DNA of 64,000 bases from Combretum micranthum. Its lineage: Eukaryota > Streptophyta > Magnoliopsida > Myrtales > Combretaceae. Shown here one piece after another: positions 1 through 11,829 of the stretch. How positions within the stretch are numbered: position 1 is the first letter of the stretch; each line of letters starts with the position of its first letter. Both the position numbers and the translations under genes were made by a program. The notes beneath the pieces are model-generated. The model saw only the letters and a list, made by a program, of their open reading frames with translations. It did not search any database and was not told the DNA's origin. The stretch lies in contig JAMXBD010000366.1 in NCBI GenBank assembly GCA_024138025.1, positions 744,001 to 808,000 of the forward strand, in the 5' to 3' direction.

Positions 1-89
1 TAATAATAATATAATAATAAAATAACAAAAAAAATAATAATAAATAAATAAAAACTGGGACATAACGTCCCTGTACCTTTGAAAATGAA

Positions 90-125
<36 letters not shown>

Positions 126-140
126 TAATAATAATAATTG
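1..140. repeat. (TAA)n microsatellite, imperfect
   Basis: Runs of TAA/ATA triplets, cleanest from about 90 to 130 and interrupted by a short block with a few G and C at 55-85. It reads as a low-complexity AT tract and not as part of a gene. Confidence 0.85.
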
Positions 141-1436
141 AATAATTAATTTAATTAATCTAAATAAAATGATTATGATAATAAATATTCATAATTTATG
201 TTTTAGCTAAAAATAATAGAAATATAACTTAAACTACTTATGTTTTTAACGAAATGATATATAAAAATAAGTAATAAATAAATGAATAAATATTTTGATA
301 TTAATTTTATTATTAAATTTTATTTTCTTAAGAAATATTATTGCTTATATTACGAATATTGTTGATCTATTACTAATATCACTAATGTTGTTAGTAGTAA
401 TATTAAAATCATTATTAAGCCTATTGATATTACCGATATTAGTATTATTGATTTTGTTACTAAAACTATTAAATTTTTTTTAAAATTATTTTTACTATTA
501 GTAGTAATATTTAATATAATCACCATTATCTTTGATACTAGTATTACTACTATTTTTATTAATATCATTGATATTAAATTTAATATATTGCGTAAATAGA
601 GAATGAAATTTTGGTAAATAATAAAAATCTGTTTTATATAAAGAAAATATACAACAATAGAAAATTTTAAAAGCTTAATTCACAAGCAATGTAATCTCTA
701 AAAATTACAAGATAAGTATTTAATAAATAAGAATCTTCTATATAAGGCAATACAACTTAAAGAAAAGTAAACCCCTTAAATAAAAATATAGATAACAATT
801 AAAGATCAGGAGAAGCAAATGAAATAAATAACAAATAATTATTTCTTACTATAAAGGTTAGAACCTTAAAAAGTCCTTAAAATATAATAGAAACTTTATC
901 AAATATAGAATATTTAGATATTCATAGGAATTCGATTAAATTAATAGATACCATAATAATTAAGTTTAATTTAAAATTAGGTGATTAAAGTTAGCACCCT
1001 TAATTTTAGGAAGACGTCTCTTACAGGAATAATCGTATAATAATAAAATATTTATTTCATTCCATAGGAATATAAATCGTTTCTCGGACTACCAGTAGCT
1101 TATTACAGCGATATAGCGAGGACCACAGGTGAGGGACTTTGACCTTATCATATTGTTTGTGCTTGTAGTTAGTTGCATTGATAATAACATATCAAACTGA
1201 ATTGCATGTGGGTTTGGGTAAATTGCATGCTTCTTGGTGTATGTATGATTGCCAAAACATCTTATTATAATTAACAATTTCTTTATATGATGACAATTGT
1301 ATGGAGCATGTTGATGTTTGTCTGTAATTGTATTATCGTCCTGAACCTGACTAAAAACTATTGGTACCATAAAATGAAATGGGCATGCATCGCATATATT
1401 GCATATTCGCATCTCTAAAAGCGTAGTAGTCTATTC
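141..1436. other. AT-rich intergenic DNA, nothing recognised
   Basis: Very AT-rich up to about 1,080, slightly richer in GC from 1,080 to 1,430. Open frames here are short, lack family motifs and are full of Ile/Leu/Asn codons as expected by chance in AT-rich DNA. No repeat partner elsewhere in the window was noticed. Confidence 0.6.
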
Positions 1437-1578
1437 CGTTCATAATTAGTTTTCTTGTTCTACTTTCTACGCACTTTGACCAATAGTATGTATGTGTGAG
1501 AAAAACATCAACCTATTTTTTTTTTTAGCACTACATTATTTTGACATCTCACTTTTATCATATATATACTTACTTTAG

Positions 1579-1750
1579 GTGGTATAGAAACCTGCATTGG
1601 GATGATGAATGATGGTGTTCCTTTTGATTATCAGTTGCGCACTCTTTTAGATGCTATAGATGCAGTTGAAGGAAAAACAAATAATGTGAATCACTTCACT
1701 ATTGCCATGGATGATAATAATGCTTTGCCCTCTGGTAAGTGGAAGGGGTA
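1579..1750 (+). pseudogene. B3-family (DUF313-type) gene fragment A
   Basis: After a splice-acceptor-like TACTTTAG the plus strand encodes GGIETCIGMMNDG and then a stretch close to the N-terminal part of copy E (FDYQLRTLLDAIDAVEG). It ends at a stop after PSGKWKG. The B3 DNA-binding domain itself is absent, so only the N-terminal exon portion survives. It faces copy B (minus strand) tail to tail across an LTR-like block. The counterpart in the other duplicated block is fragment F. The assignment rests on identity with copies E and F, not on a domain in this fragment. Confidence 0.7.
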
Positions 1751-1839
1751 GTCATCATCATCGATCATCCATTTATGATGTACCAGCCATCATTATTGAT
1801 TTTTCCAATTCGATTTGCTTTCGACATTCTTTTTTTTTT

Positions 1840-2045
1840 TTTTACGACGTTCCTTCTCCTTTGTTGTTTCAATTTATTTATCTTTCAATTCATTGATTTT
1901 ACGTAGCAACTTCACTTTATCACAATCTACCATGCTTAAGTCTTATATCTCATGAATAAATTCATCCATTTTCTCACTACTTTCAGCCTTTTCTTTGCCT
2001 TTTTTCTTTGTTCAGGTGGACAAACACCTCACTTACATCATTATT
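1840..2045 (-). pseudogene. Charged coding-like fragment, copy 1
   Basis: The minus strand shows a Lys/Glu-rich, coiled-coil-like stretch that is open at 34,523-34,723 in the second duplicated block and interrupted here. No family is recognised. It lies directly behind fragment A, and its conservation in both blocks suggests a captured exon. It could equally be a chance open frame. Confidence 0.25.
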
Positions 2046-2060
2046 TGTTGATACATCTTT

Positions 2061-2785
2061 TGTAATGCCCTAAAATTTTATCAAGGCATATATGGCTGTA
2101 TAACATTTGTATATTATACGCACAAGCTTCCTTAAACGATTTATTTATCGTAAATATTTGCTACTCCATCTTAATTTAAAGAAATCATTTAATCAGATTA
2201 CGTAAAATAATTGGATTCGTAAAGATAAATAAAAACTTTTGAAAACATTTAAGAAACTAATATCATGAGTAGATAATCTCTCTTATAGACAAAACTATAT
2301 AATGAGGTATCTCTTATATCTTTCATAATGGTAAACAAAGTTTAAAAACTTAAATTATAAAACTCGAAATCCACCAGACACTCAAAAGAATATACACTTT
2401 ACAGAATATAAATCCATCTCTCAAATGAAAACAAAAACAAAATACATCTAACGATCCTAAACTACCTCTCTATTCAACAAACTTCTTCTAAGTTGACCCA
2501 TACCCGAGATAACCAACATCATCATCCAATCATCATCAACACCACTATCCCCAACATCATCACCGTTGCATTCATCCTCATCAAGTCGTCATCATCATCA
2601 TTAACATCCACTCAAAACCTAGAAAAGAAACAATAATGAGCTGAAGCTCAATACAATAGTAACATAACCACACATAAGCTTAGGTTAAATGCAATGCAAC
2701 ACTTAACAATTTATATCTTTAATTTAAGTGAATAAATCAATACTGAAGTACTCACACTCTGAAGCGCACCTCTGAAAATTTAGGG
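2061..2785 (+). repeat. LTR-like block starting TGTAATGCCC
   Basis: Non-coding block that begins TGTAATGCCCTAAAATTTTA, a start typical of plant LTRs. It separates fragment A from gene fragment B. The same block is at 34,813-35,545 in copy 2, and a more diverged, inverted relative ends at 9,159. The right limit is approximate, near the GAAGCGCACC of 2,760-2,770. No target-site duplication was found, so calling it a solo LTR is inference. Confidence 0.45.
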
Positions 2786-2799
2786 ATCCTGAATAACAA

Positions 2800-3259
2800 T
2801 AATTACTCTAAAAGACCATTCTAAAAGACCATAAACATATAACCTCGTCTTCCCAGAGGTTGTTGTTATTAACAACCAACCTCCAGTTATAAAGTACATA
2901 GTCATTCTCCCACTTTCGAAGACTCAAATCAAGACAAGGATCAACTAAGGAAACATTGATGAACTTCTCACACTGGAGTGAATCCTTTTCTTGCTCGGTA
3001 AGGAAGTCTTTCCTCACCAATTGGCCTAGCAGGATTGACAACCTATTGTGGCTTGAACTTAGATCAGTCTTTTGAATCACCTTTTTAATTACTAACATCT
3101 CTTTAGAAGAACCCCCCCCCCCCCCCCCCCCCCCCCAAACATATCTTTTATCTTCGCCATAAGATCTTTTGGAGGCGATTTATTTGTTTCTCCTTCGACT
3201 TTGTATGCAGTAGCCAAAAGAAGATGCAACTCGTTTTTAGAAGAAGCACCATCATCCAT
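2800..3259 (-). pseudogene. B3-family (DUF313-type) gene copy B, broken
   Basis: Minus-strand reading matches copy G (35,555-35,998) along its whole length. It runs from a start codon at 3,259 through a short N-terminal part to a B3-type segment with QKTDLSSSHNRLSI, VRKDFLTEQEKDSL, VSLVDPCLDL and VICLWSFR. The Ile-Glu-Gly-Leu before the SLRKWE motif is missing, and a run of 25 C at 3,112-3,136 breaks the N-terminal part where copy G has five C. In this family the B3 fold binds DNA in the nucleus; with these lesions the copy is unlikely to work. Its 5' flank (3,280-3,430) matches the flanks of copies E, F and G. Confidence 0.75.
3112..3136. repeat. Poly(C) run, 25 bases
   Basis: Uninterrupted C25 inside B3 copy B; the duplicated copy at about 35,875 has only CCCCC. 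Confidence 0.95.
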
Positions 3260-4545
3260 GATCCCAATCCAAGTTTCTATACCACATGAAGTAAGTATAT
3301 ATCATGAAAGTGAGATGTCAAAATAATATATAGCTAAAAATAAAAATAGGCTGATGTTTTTCTCACACATACATACTATTGATCAAAGTGCGTAGAAAGT
3401 AGACCAAGAATACTAATTATGGATAGAGAATATATAATCATAATTATAAGAATAATCTTATATATGATCTCAATGGGTGCTATCTGTGAAAGAGTAGTAT
3501 TATGTGACACATGTAGATATTTATAATGGTGCTCTATCAATATTGTATTATGATTTCAATGACATCCATGAATATATGTTATCATATTTTTCCTAACTCA
3601 GGACTCAAACAGAAAATCTAGATGTTTTCCTAAGAGACTATTAGCTCTGAATATTAAATATAGAGAAATAGCCAAAATGCATATAATTAGGTTTGTTTTT
3701 TTCTTATAGTTTTCTTTTGGATTGCAAAAGCAAAAGGAAAGTAATTACGAACCGAGAATGATAAGTAGTGTGTTTATTATTTTATTTCATAATACTTTAA
3801 GTAAGCTACATACTAATCAAATGTGACACGGTACAATACTGAACTCGATTTTGCCTTGAAATTCAAAATTCAATCCAAACTTAAGGTTAACCAATATTAA
3901 AATTTTAGCTCAAGTCTGATTCGAAGTGGCATTAAAAAACTCTAATTCGATTAGATTAAACTCAATTTATTGAAAAAATATCCTTTATAGGAAAAATAAT
4001 GTCCTATGAGGACAAATATTTTTCCTCTTGTCTATCTACATAAATAATAAATTTAAAATACTAAAATAATAAAAGCCATGGTTTAACGTGCAAAACCCTA
4101 ATAAAGAGAATACACAATGGAACTATAGCTCAAAAATCTCCATTGTTAACAAATAATGAGATTAGAATGTTTTTTTTTATTCGTTATGCTAGTTGGTACT
4201 TAATCTTCACCAGCACAGTAGATATTAGTAAAATCTTAAAAACTAATTAATTCGTGAAAATGTAATAACACCTATTTAATCTAAGTAAATTAGAATGATT
4301 AACAAAAAAAATGAAAAATATCACATTATATGAAAACTATCACATTTTAACACTCTACACTACAGAATCAATAAAAGAAATTTCGTTAAAATAGAACTTA
4401 ATAAACCATCTAATTATGAATTCAAAACCGTGGCTATCAGATTGATTTAAAGCTTTGCAGTTTCAGCGTCCTAACAACTAGCCTCCCTGTCCTTTGAACT
4501 TTGCTAACACTATCCGTTCCATTCTATTTTGTCATCCCTCAATTC
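3260..4545. other. AT-rich spacer, duplicated at 36,000-37,346
   Basis: The first 200 bases are the shared 5' flank of the B3 copies (the block ending in CACACATACATACTATTGATC). The rest is AT-rich spacer with no gene seen, collinear with copy 2. Confidence 0.6.
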
Positions 4546-4553
4546 TTTTCACC

Positions 4554-5249
4554 TAGACATAGACATGGTTCGGTTGCAAATCAAGATCGGATAGTAACTA
4601 TCACTGGCGATTGCAAAACCAGCTAAGAAACCACCAATTCTCCGGTTCTTATGTGGTTTTTGGATCTAGAATTGACGGAACCGGTGATTGTAATTGGTTC
4701 CATTAAAAAAATTAGAAAAAAAAATAATAAATAATATTTTATATGTTTACTAAGCTTTAAACTATTTCATATGAATAGTAAAATTTATTATCAATTCATA
4801 ATATTTAATATGATATTATCAACACAATAAACATAACTTTAAAAATATATAATTAATTTATATAAATTTTTCCTAAAAGTAAAATTTATTTCCTTAATAA
4901 TATGAAACTATTTTTTGTATTATAATTTTTCTTTTACCCAATAAAGCATTTTGCTATCATATCACTAACTATAATAGATATTAAATATGTTTGTATATAA
5001 AATAAATTGGCATTCTAAACATTTTTTTTTAAAATTGGTTAAATAATTTAATACTTTTAGATCCAATAATTATTTTGAGTTTAAAATTCATTTTATTAAA
5101 AACTAAAATTCATTTATTTATTTTTACTTGAAAAAAAAATGCGTTTCTACGGTTCTAAAATCGGAACCAGCAACAAGTGGTTCCATGGAACGGAACCAGA
5201 ACCAACGATTCAGGTTGCGTTTGGTTCTGTTCCGAAACGTGCCCATGTC
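4554..5249. mobile_element. Non-autonomous hAT-type element, copy 1
   Basis: Left end TAGACATAGACATGG and right end GTGCCCATGTC, with several GGAACC/GGTTCC motifs near both ends as in the subterminal repeats of plant hAT elements. There is no transposase frame. The left flank TTTTCACC corresponds to the 8-bp duplication seen in copy 2 (TTCTCACC). On the right a few bases, including the end of the inverted repeat, have been lost. It sits at the same place in both duplicated blocks, so it inserted before the duplication. Confidence 0.75.
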
Positions 5250-7160
5250 ACCCACCTTATTTTTTCATAGATGTGTCACTTATCAATTGGGCACATTTGA
5301 GTTTTTTTTTTAAATATATATTTACTACTAGATTTTATTATTATTATTATTAATCCATATATATTGGATCTAAAACCCAATAATTTATTATAATTAAACG
5401 AATAATATATTTTAAACTCCTCTCAACTCAAATAATTTTTATATTCAATTTGAACTTCAAAAGTATTACGAATTAATTGAGTTAATTTTTATAAAATTCA
5501 AACTTATATTGACAAACTATTCAAATAATTTTAAATTTAAATTTAAATTTTTAGTTGATTCTACTATTTTTAGATTAAGTTAAAAAAAATAAACTTATTT
5601 GATTTGTTTATATGCCATTGAGTGATGCACGCCAAAATCCTAATAAAACATCTAAGCATTTATATAAGGTCCAATGCTAGGTAAGTGTTGTTTATGTTGG
5701 GCACTTGTTGTTATAAGTTACAAGTGTAACAAATTTATTACCAGCATAAAACATCTAATAATTTATATAAGATCCAATGCTAGGTGACTGTTTTTTTTTT
5801 TCCCCGGTGAAGTTCATAATTTATTAAGCAAAGAGACGTTACATAAGGATAGATCCAGGATCCCCGTAGGGGTACCAAAGATAAGCAAGAGCTACACAAA
5901 AAAACTTTAGCATCATAAAGTTACAACTATTAGAAATTGAAATAATTTTATGTTTACGATTCTAATTGAAATTAATTACTTATTCGAGGTTTAAATAAAA
6001 ATAATTATCAATATACAGTTGCTAAATCGCATGTATAAAATCAGGATATACAAATATTATACGGTGTATTATATATTGCGTATTGTAGTCGCGATATTCG
6101 CATGAATATCACGTTTACAAAACACAATTTACACGCAAATAAAAATATTCATATCGCGATTAGCAATCGCGATATGTGATTAGCTCCTATATCCCGATTA
6201 GTAATCGCGATATAGCAACAATATATAAACTTTATATCATGTTTTTTTATGTGATTTACTTATAAATTATTATATCATATTTTTTAAACATAATTTTATT
6301 ATAATATGTTAATAATTAATTTCATGAAAATTATATATTAATAATATTTTTCCACAAAACCCCTCAACATGCAGTGAACTCATCAGTTGGCCAATATACC
6401 TTTTTTTTTCCCGTTTAATCAAAAAAATTATTTACCTACCGTACATACAGATCACGCTCAACTCTTTTTTCAAACATTGGACCCCATTGTGCCATGTCCA
6501 GCCGAGTCCCCATCCATGCCCTTTATCAGCATCTCATGCCATCTCTTGTTTTCTTTCCCTTTCGTTCTGAAATTCCTTTTATTGCCAACTAATATCCAAA
6601 GCTGCAAACCCAGTTGCATCAAACTCATTTAAATTCGATTTTAATAAATATATATTTTATTATAGAAATATTATTTAAACTAGACTTAACTTAATTAATA
6701 TTTATAATTGATTCAAACTTAATTGAATTCGTGAGTTGATCAAGTCAAATATTGAAAAATTTAAACTTAAGTAAATAAACTATTCAAATAGCTCAAATAT
6801 AAACTTGAATACAACTCAACTATTCTCGAATCAAACTTGTGTTTGAATAAAAATCGAGTTAAACTTAAATAGTACATAAACTAATTTCATTTGTTTACAC
6901 TCCTAATTTTAAGTATTTATAAATGAGGTTTTTTTTTTCTTTTTTTCTTTTTATGGGCTCCCCGAAGTAATGCATTATTATATTAATTAAAGTTGTAATA
7001 ATGTTTTATTACTCAATGAATTTACTATAGTAATTTTGGAAAAAAAAATCACATTAAAAGGGCATGAAAACATCACGGCACAGGTTTTATTCGACCAGGT
7101 CTTGTCATGGTTGCTTGGTGTTGGAATTCATCTTCACATGACCATGAAGTTCTTGCTGAA
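5250..7160. other. Spacer with short repeat blocks, no gene
   Basis: AT-rich. The block at 5,790-5,910, rich in GATCC and GGGGTACC motifs, resembles a dispersed repeat end but was not identified. Two palindromes lie at 6,151-6,213. A GC-richer 250-bp patch at 6,380-6,630 gives an 81-aa frame without recognisable motifs. All of it is collinear with 38,054-39,980. Confidence 0.55.
6151..6213. repeat. Pair of 25-bp CG-rich palindromes
   Basis: Two near-identical inverted repeats at 6,151-6,175 and 6,189-6,213, each with the arms ATATCGCGAT and ATCGCGATAT (one base different in the second left arm) around a 5-bp centre. In copy 2 (38,991-39,014 and 39,028-39,052) most of the CG steps are changed. 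Confidence 0.8.
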
Positions 7161-7164
7161 GGGT

Positions 7165-7600
7165 AGGGCCGGAAAAAAAAAACTCACTTTCAAAGACTCA
7201 AACCTTCAATCAAATTAAGACAAGGATCAACGAAGGAAACATTGATGTTCTCAAATTGGATATTTTCCTTTTCTTACATACTAAGAAAGCCTATCCTCAC
7301 TAATTGACCGAAAGGGTTCGACAACCTATTATTGTTTGCTTTAGATCAATCTGTTGATTCTCTTTCTAGTTACTAACATTACATTGGAGCCCTCCATACC
7401 TTCGATCCTCGCCGCAAGATTTTCCAGAGGCAATTTATGGCATAAGTTTAAATCTATCTTACTAGATTGTCTCTTTAAAATATTGTCATTTCTAGGTTTT
7501 TTGGATAATGACGATGATCTCTTATGCCTTCTAAAGGACCAAGCATTATCATCATCTACGGCAATAGTGAAGTGATCCACATTATTTGTTTCTTCTAGTG
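7165..7600 (-). pseudogene. B3-family (DUF313-type) gene fragment C
   Basis: From 7,580 downward the minus strand reads MDHFTIAVDDDNAWSF, SSSLSKKP and LNLCHKLPLENL, matching the middle part of copy E, up to VMLVTRKRINRLI. A frameshift then follows. The remaining B3 part (trace of the VSFVDPCLNLIEGLSL type) is out of frame and is cut off at about 7,165 by unrelated sequence. The counterpart is H at 39,985-40,400. It lies 3' to the PMD remnant on the same strand. Confidence 0.75.
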
Positions 7601-7794
7601 AATGAAGTGATTAGTCGTCTTTATCTGCAGTGTAAGAAGACGCTATCAGTAATTAAAAAAACACATAATCCATGATCCCAATTCAAGTTTCTCTACTACC
7701 TAAATTAGATAGATTTAAACTTATGGGATCATGAGGTATATAATATGTAAATTCAGTAGTCATCTAATTGTGATAATAAAGGTGTTTAAAGTGT

Positions 7795-8640
7795 CGCCCA
7801 TTGCTGACCATGCCCAACCTCTTAGGTGGTTCAAGTGAGAGCTTTCAAACATGATTGGGAGAGTAAAATGCCTTTTGATTCTTTCACAAAAGAAAATCTA
7901 AAGGAGTACAACATCTAGATAGCAAGAAGTCACAAAACGACCCATTGAGCGAACTGCAGTGTATTGGTACAAGTCAAGGTGACAATAGAGTAAACCCAAA
8001 TAAAATGGTGCAAGTGCAATTTTGCCCCTTAGCCAGACGTATCATCAATGGAAGTAGTCATAGAATGACTTTGTCTTCAAGATCCTGGGATAAACAAACA
8101 TAGATAACCATAAGGCGATGAACACTGCAAGATCGAACCAACATAAAACCATGCCCGAGTTAATATCACAAATGGAATAAACATGATTTGTATTTAGAGA
8201 ACTAAAAGAAAAAAAACGAGGAGAGAAAGAGAGAGAGAGAGAGAGAAGTGTACCCACTCACTTTCACAATCGGTCCTTTGGTAGTGTATTGTTTCCCTTC
8301 TTTACTTTTGAAAGAAGTACCTAATCTATGATGGGAAGGTAGATCTTTTTTTTTTTTTTTTTGACGTTTTGATTTTATGGTAGGCTCTCATTAAAGCATC
8401 ATACACTCTCTTATGCTCATATGAGTGTAAAGCAGCTGCAATGTCTATACTTCCAAAAGAATGAAGTTTTAATAGAACAAAGACATCTTGCAAGGTTGAG
8501 GTAATTTACCCCACAATGCTATGAAGGTGTGAGTTTGAGTGCTCCACCTAGATACTATCCTATGCTATTTTGTTGCATCTTTCATATTCTTAAAAGTATA
8601 TCGCATGGATACCACAATGGCACCATGGATATTAACTCGC
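7795..8640 (-). pseudogene. Plant mobile domain (PMD) gene remnant, copy 1
   Basis: Reading the minus strand in order, with frameshifts between pieces: RWSTQTHTFIALWGK, TLQDVFVLLKLHSFGSIDI, AAALHSYEHKRVYDALMRAY, then GKQYTTKGPIV, IALWLSMFVYPRILKT, and a trace of the IRLAKG motif. The order (THTF..W, T-L-x-D-V, then xxLWLSxFVxP, then IRLAKG) is that of the plant mobile domain, found in host genes of the MAIL/MAIN type and in some transposons. At least three frame changes, plus a poly-T at about 8,345, break it. Assignment is from remembered family motifs. Alternative: another transposon-derived domain of similar layout. Confidence 0.6.
8226..8247. repeat. (GA)n microsatellite
   Basis: About ten GA units inside the PMD remnant; copy 2 has an interrupted, shorter version near 41,050. 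Confidence 0.85.
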
Positions 8641-8699
8641 TTCAATAGTGATGTATGATATTTATTCCTAGTGATGTGTGATACCCATGCATGGATACC

Positions 8700-9159
8700 A
8701 CAATGGCACCATGGATATTAACTTGCATTGATGATTGATGATGATGATGATGTTGACTTGAGTTATTAGAGTTTTGGGAGGAAGAGTGAATTGATGTAGG
8801 GCCGATAGATTATTTGTTTTTGTCTTTATTTTGCTTCAAGGACTGGATTTAATCTTTTAAAGTTTGTATATTTTTTAAGGGTTTAGTTGAGAAGCCCATG
8901 TTTCGTAATAAGTTTATAAAGTTTTGTTTAAGTGAAAGTTCTTCTATTTACGTGAGTAGAAGCTAGAAAAGTTTTTATAAAGATTATTTTCTTATTATAA
9001 ATCCAATTGTTTTTAGAATCTAATTAAACGACTTATGAATTTAAAATTGGCTAGCTATGTTCAACATAAAAAAAATTCTTTTAAATGAAGCATGAGCATA
9101 TAATACATGTGGTATTATACGTAGCAGTATATACCTTGATAAAATTTTAAGGCATTACA
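8700..9159 (-). repeat. LTR-like block, inverted relative of 2,061-2,785
   Basis: On the minus strand it begins TGTAATGCCTTAAAATTTTA at 9,159, the same start as the block at 2,061, and stays recognisably similar for some 250 bases. The far end is unclear. It abuts the right edge of duplication copy 1 and is absent next to copy 2. Confidence 0.4.
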
Positions 9160-11229
9160 AATCATGTCATATATATCATATATTAAATATCTTCAAATAA
9201 AATAAGAAATTAGGTCATGCACATTATGCTCTATAAGAAAGAATACTCTTAATGTATCGAACAAAACGTATGCGTCAACTTTACATTGAACAAACCAAAT
9301 TAAAAATGACATCAACGGATGTTTGGAAATCTAGTGGAAAAACAATTATGAAGTCCTTTTATCCTCCAATTTTTTATCCATTTAATTACCCTTTACATAT
9401 CTAATCTTTAAACTTAAGGATTTCTGAAACTTTTGAGGACAGTTAAGGGAAAATCCAATAAACTAATATTACACATATTAAGCGAAGGAAAAAAGGGGAA
9501 AAAATAAAGATGTGAAAAAGTTTTACAAATTACATATAATGACTACAATTATAAATATCCTAATAATAGCTTCTTCTCAATACCTTAATAAATGTTGGAT
9601 TATAAAAGATTAATTAAAAGGATGGGAGATTGATGGATCAGAAACTCATGTATAAGTTTTTTTGGCAAGACATAAGCATTAGATTTTCTATCCACAATAT
9701 ATATATATATATATATTTTTTCTAAACATGGATAGCAAGTTTCAAATGTCATCAATCAAACTGGACACTTTTTTGGTCGATAGCCTTTTAATCTAGTGTA
9801 TCTTTCAGTTTCTCAAGTGAGAGGTACCAGATTTGATTCTTCCCTCATGTTGTAACAGTAATATATATATTTCCTTTGATGCTGGAACAAACTGTGGAGT
9901 AGTTAGTCTCAATTATGACAAGAGAGTAGCGCTCCACGAAGGCTTAAAGAACATACATTAATTATGAATTTGATATTTGTAATCATAATTTAAACTTTAA
10001 AAAAAACTTCTATGTAATTTTATTGTTTAAATATTGGATTAATCATAGCAATTTGCACAGGACCCTTGGTTCACCTAAAATATAAGTCATTTCAATTTCT
10101 ATCCTTCTATTTTTAGGATTGTAAAGTTGTTTTTCGTTTTCATTTCCGGTCTTATTTTGAAATTTCCTTTAATCGGATTAAACTGTGGACTCGTTAGAGC
10201 ATTATATATAATGAAGTCTTGACACCATTTTATATTAAAGACTTCCTTTTGACATTCTTTACCATTATAGTAGGGTGAAGAATTTTCAAAATGTTATTTT
10301 CATTTTCTTAAATAATTAATAAACTTCATACTAAATCAATTGAAAAATGAACATATAGTATTTAAGATATTAAATAGAACATAGAGGGAAAAAAAAGTAG
10401 TTCGTATGAAGTTAACAGGTTATTACTGAGAATAAAAATCTAATATGAGATTAAAAAAAACCATTAGTGGAGATCTTCATCTTTATGACGGTATTTAAAA
10501 AAAAAATTACAAATAGAATAACAAAAGAAAAGGAAATATTTGTCAAAGATAACTTGATGCTTCTTCATATCACAAAATGATTTTCATGAAGTAGAAATTC
10601 AACAAAAAAAAAAAAAAAAAAAGACATAATGTTGTGATGTAATACAAGTATATTTACTATATCAAAATAAGACTTGATTTGCCACATTACTAGTTTAGAA
10701 TGTATATTCATGAATAAAATAAGTACATAGATTGTTACACTATTATTTGTGCTTGATATGGGGAAAATTTAACTTATGTTTGAATTAGAGTTATCACCAT
10801 CCTGAAATTATAGAAGTTATTAATTATTATTTATGAATTAGGCTTACTTCTCTAAGATTTCATTGGAGCCAATTAGAGGCAAAACTAATACATCCATAAG
10901 ATACTATATCTATATATATATATCTATATATTAGCCATAGTTGTTGGTCATAAATATTTAAAATTATGACAAAACTAAACAATAATTAATTCTTCAACAA
11001 TATTGAACTGCTGAACTGCTGGACTTTATATTGTAGTAGCATATATTTCGGTTTTCAGATAAGATACACCGTGTTTGTTCTTTTTCTACAATCAAACACC
11101 GGAATGGAATGGCCCTGGGAATGAGGGAATCCACAGCCAAAGGAAATGAGGGAGGAGGAATAGAGGCCTAAAAAATGAAAAGTCCATATATAATTAAAAC
11201 ATATTAACATAACTTATTAATATAATTTG
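9160..11229. other. AT-rich intergenic DNA
   Basis: No gene recognised. A tRNA-like stretch with a B-box-like GATTTGATTCTTCCC lies at 9,780-9,845 (possible SINE relic, weak). TA tracts occur at about 9,700 and 10,910-10,930 and a poly-A at 10,602-10,622. Confidence 0.5.
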
Positions 11230-11770
11230 CATTATCAAGATTCAATATGAGTGGAAGGTATTTAAAACTTTTTTCAAAAAAAAAAAAGAAAAAGAAAAAT
11301 AACCCAATTTCAACTTTGTATATAAATTCTTTTTTTCATATTACATTATGGATTAAACTTTATTATGGAAAAAAATTAATTTCATCAATTTTTTTTTTAA
11401 ATTTCCTTGTTAATGTTGTACAAGATGGTTACAACACAGTAAACATTACAAACAAACATGGCAATCCAATTCGATGAACATATTATGTGCATAAACTCAA
11501 TATAAAAAATTATATCACAAGTAAAATTTTCACAAAACTGTTATAGACATATATATATATATATATATATGTTTATAAATGAACTTCTATTGACTCAAAA
11601 TTAATGTTTTAATTATGTCTCGACTAATCACAATACAACACTTAAGCAAATTAAAAAGAATAACTCAAAAATATAATGGAACATAAATTTCTAACCAAAT
11701 TCTTCAAATAATCCTTGGAAAGCCAATAAAAATCTCTAAAATACAGTTGGGGAATATAGGTACACCTAGA
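11230..11770. repeat. 3' flank of B3 copy D, repeated at 25,080-25,690
   Basis: From the ATGAGTGGAAG of 11,247 to the CCTAGACTTACCTA of about 11,766 the sequence matches 25,100-25,690 in the same orientation. The match stops where gene copy D begins, so at 25.7 kb only the flank remains and the gene is replaced by other DNA. Confidence 0.75.
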
Positions 11771-11829
11771 CTTACCTAGAACATACAAAATAGTTGATGA
11801 TATAGCTCTCCTTGTTCTTCATGCATTCT

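Larger units (their letters stand above)
1437..8695 (+). repeat. Segmental duplication, copy 1 (partner 34,204-41,517)
   Basis: From the block shortly before 1,440 to about 8,695 the sequence matches 34,204-41,517 in the same orientation and order. The offset drifts only from about 32,767 to 32,825 because of small indels. The block contains B3 fragments A, B and C, an LTR-like block, a hAT element, AT-rich spacers and a PMD pseudogene, each with its counterpart in copy 2. Similarity is high by eye (most lines differ at a few positions per 60), but no percentage was computed. Homology on the left stops just before 1,437, where copy 2 continues into the inverted repeat. On the right it stops at the CCATGCA of 8,690. 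Confidence 0.9.

Noticed and set aside
295..568. Two overlapping hydrophobic frames on opposite strands
   Set aside because: Ile/Leu/Val-rich translations of ATT/TTA/AAT repeats; the same composition on both strands shows a low-complexity artefact.
6061..6215. CRISPR-like spacing of short palindromes
   Set aside because: Only two units with a 13-bp gap in a plant nuclear context; no array and no cas genes.
7354..7575. 73-codon plus-strand frame, also at 40,170-40,391
   Set aside because: Exact shadow of the B3 fragments C and H on the opposite strand; conservation is explained by the minus-strand coding history.
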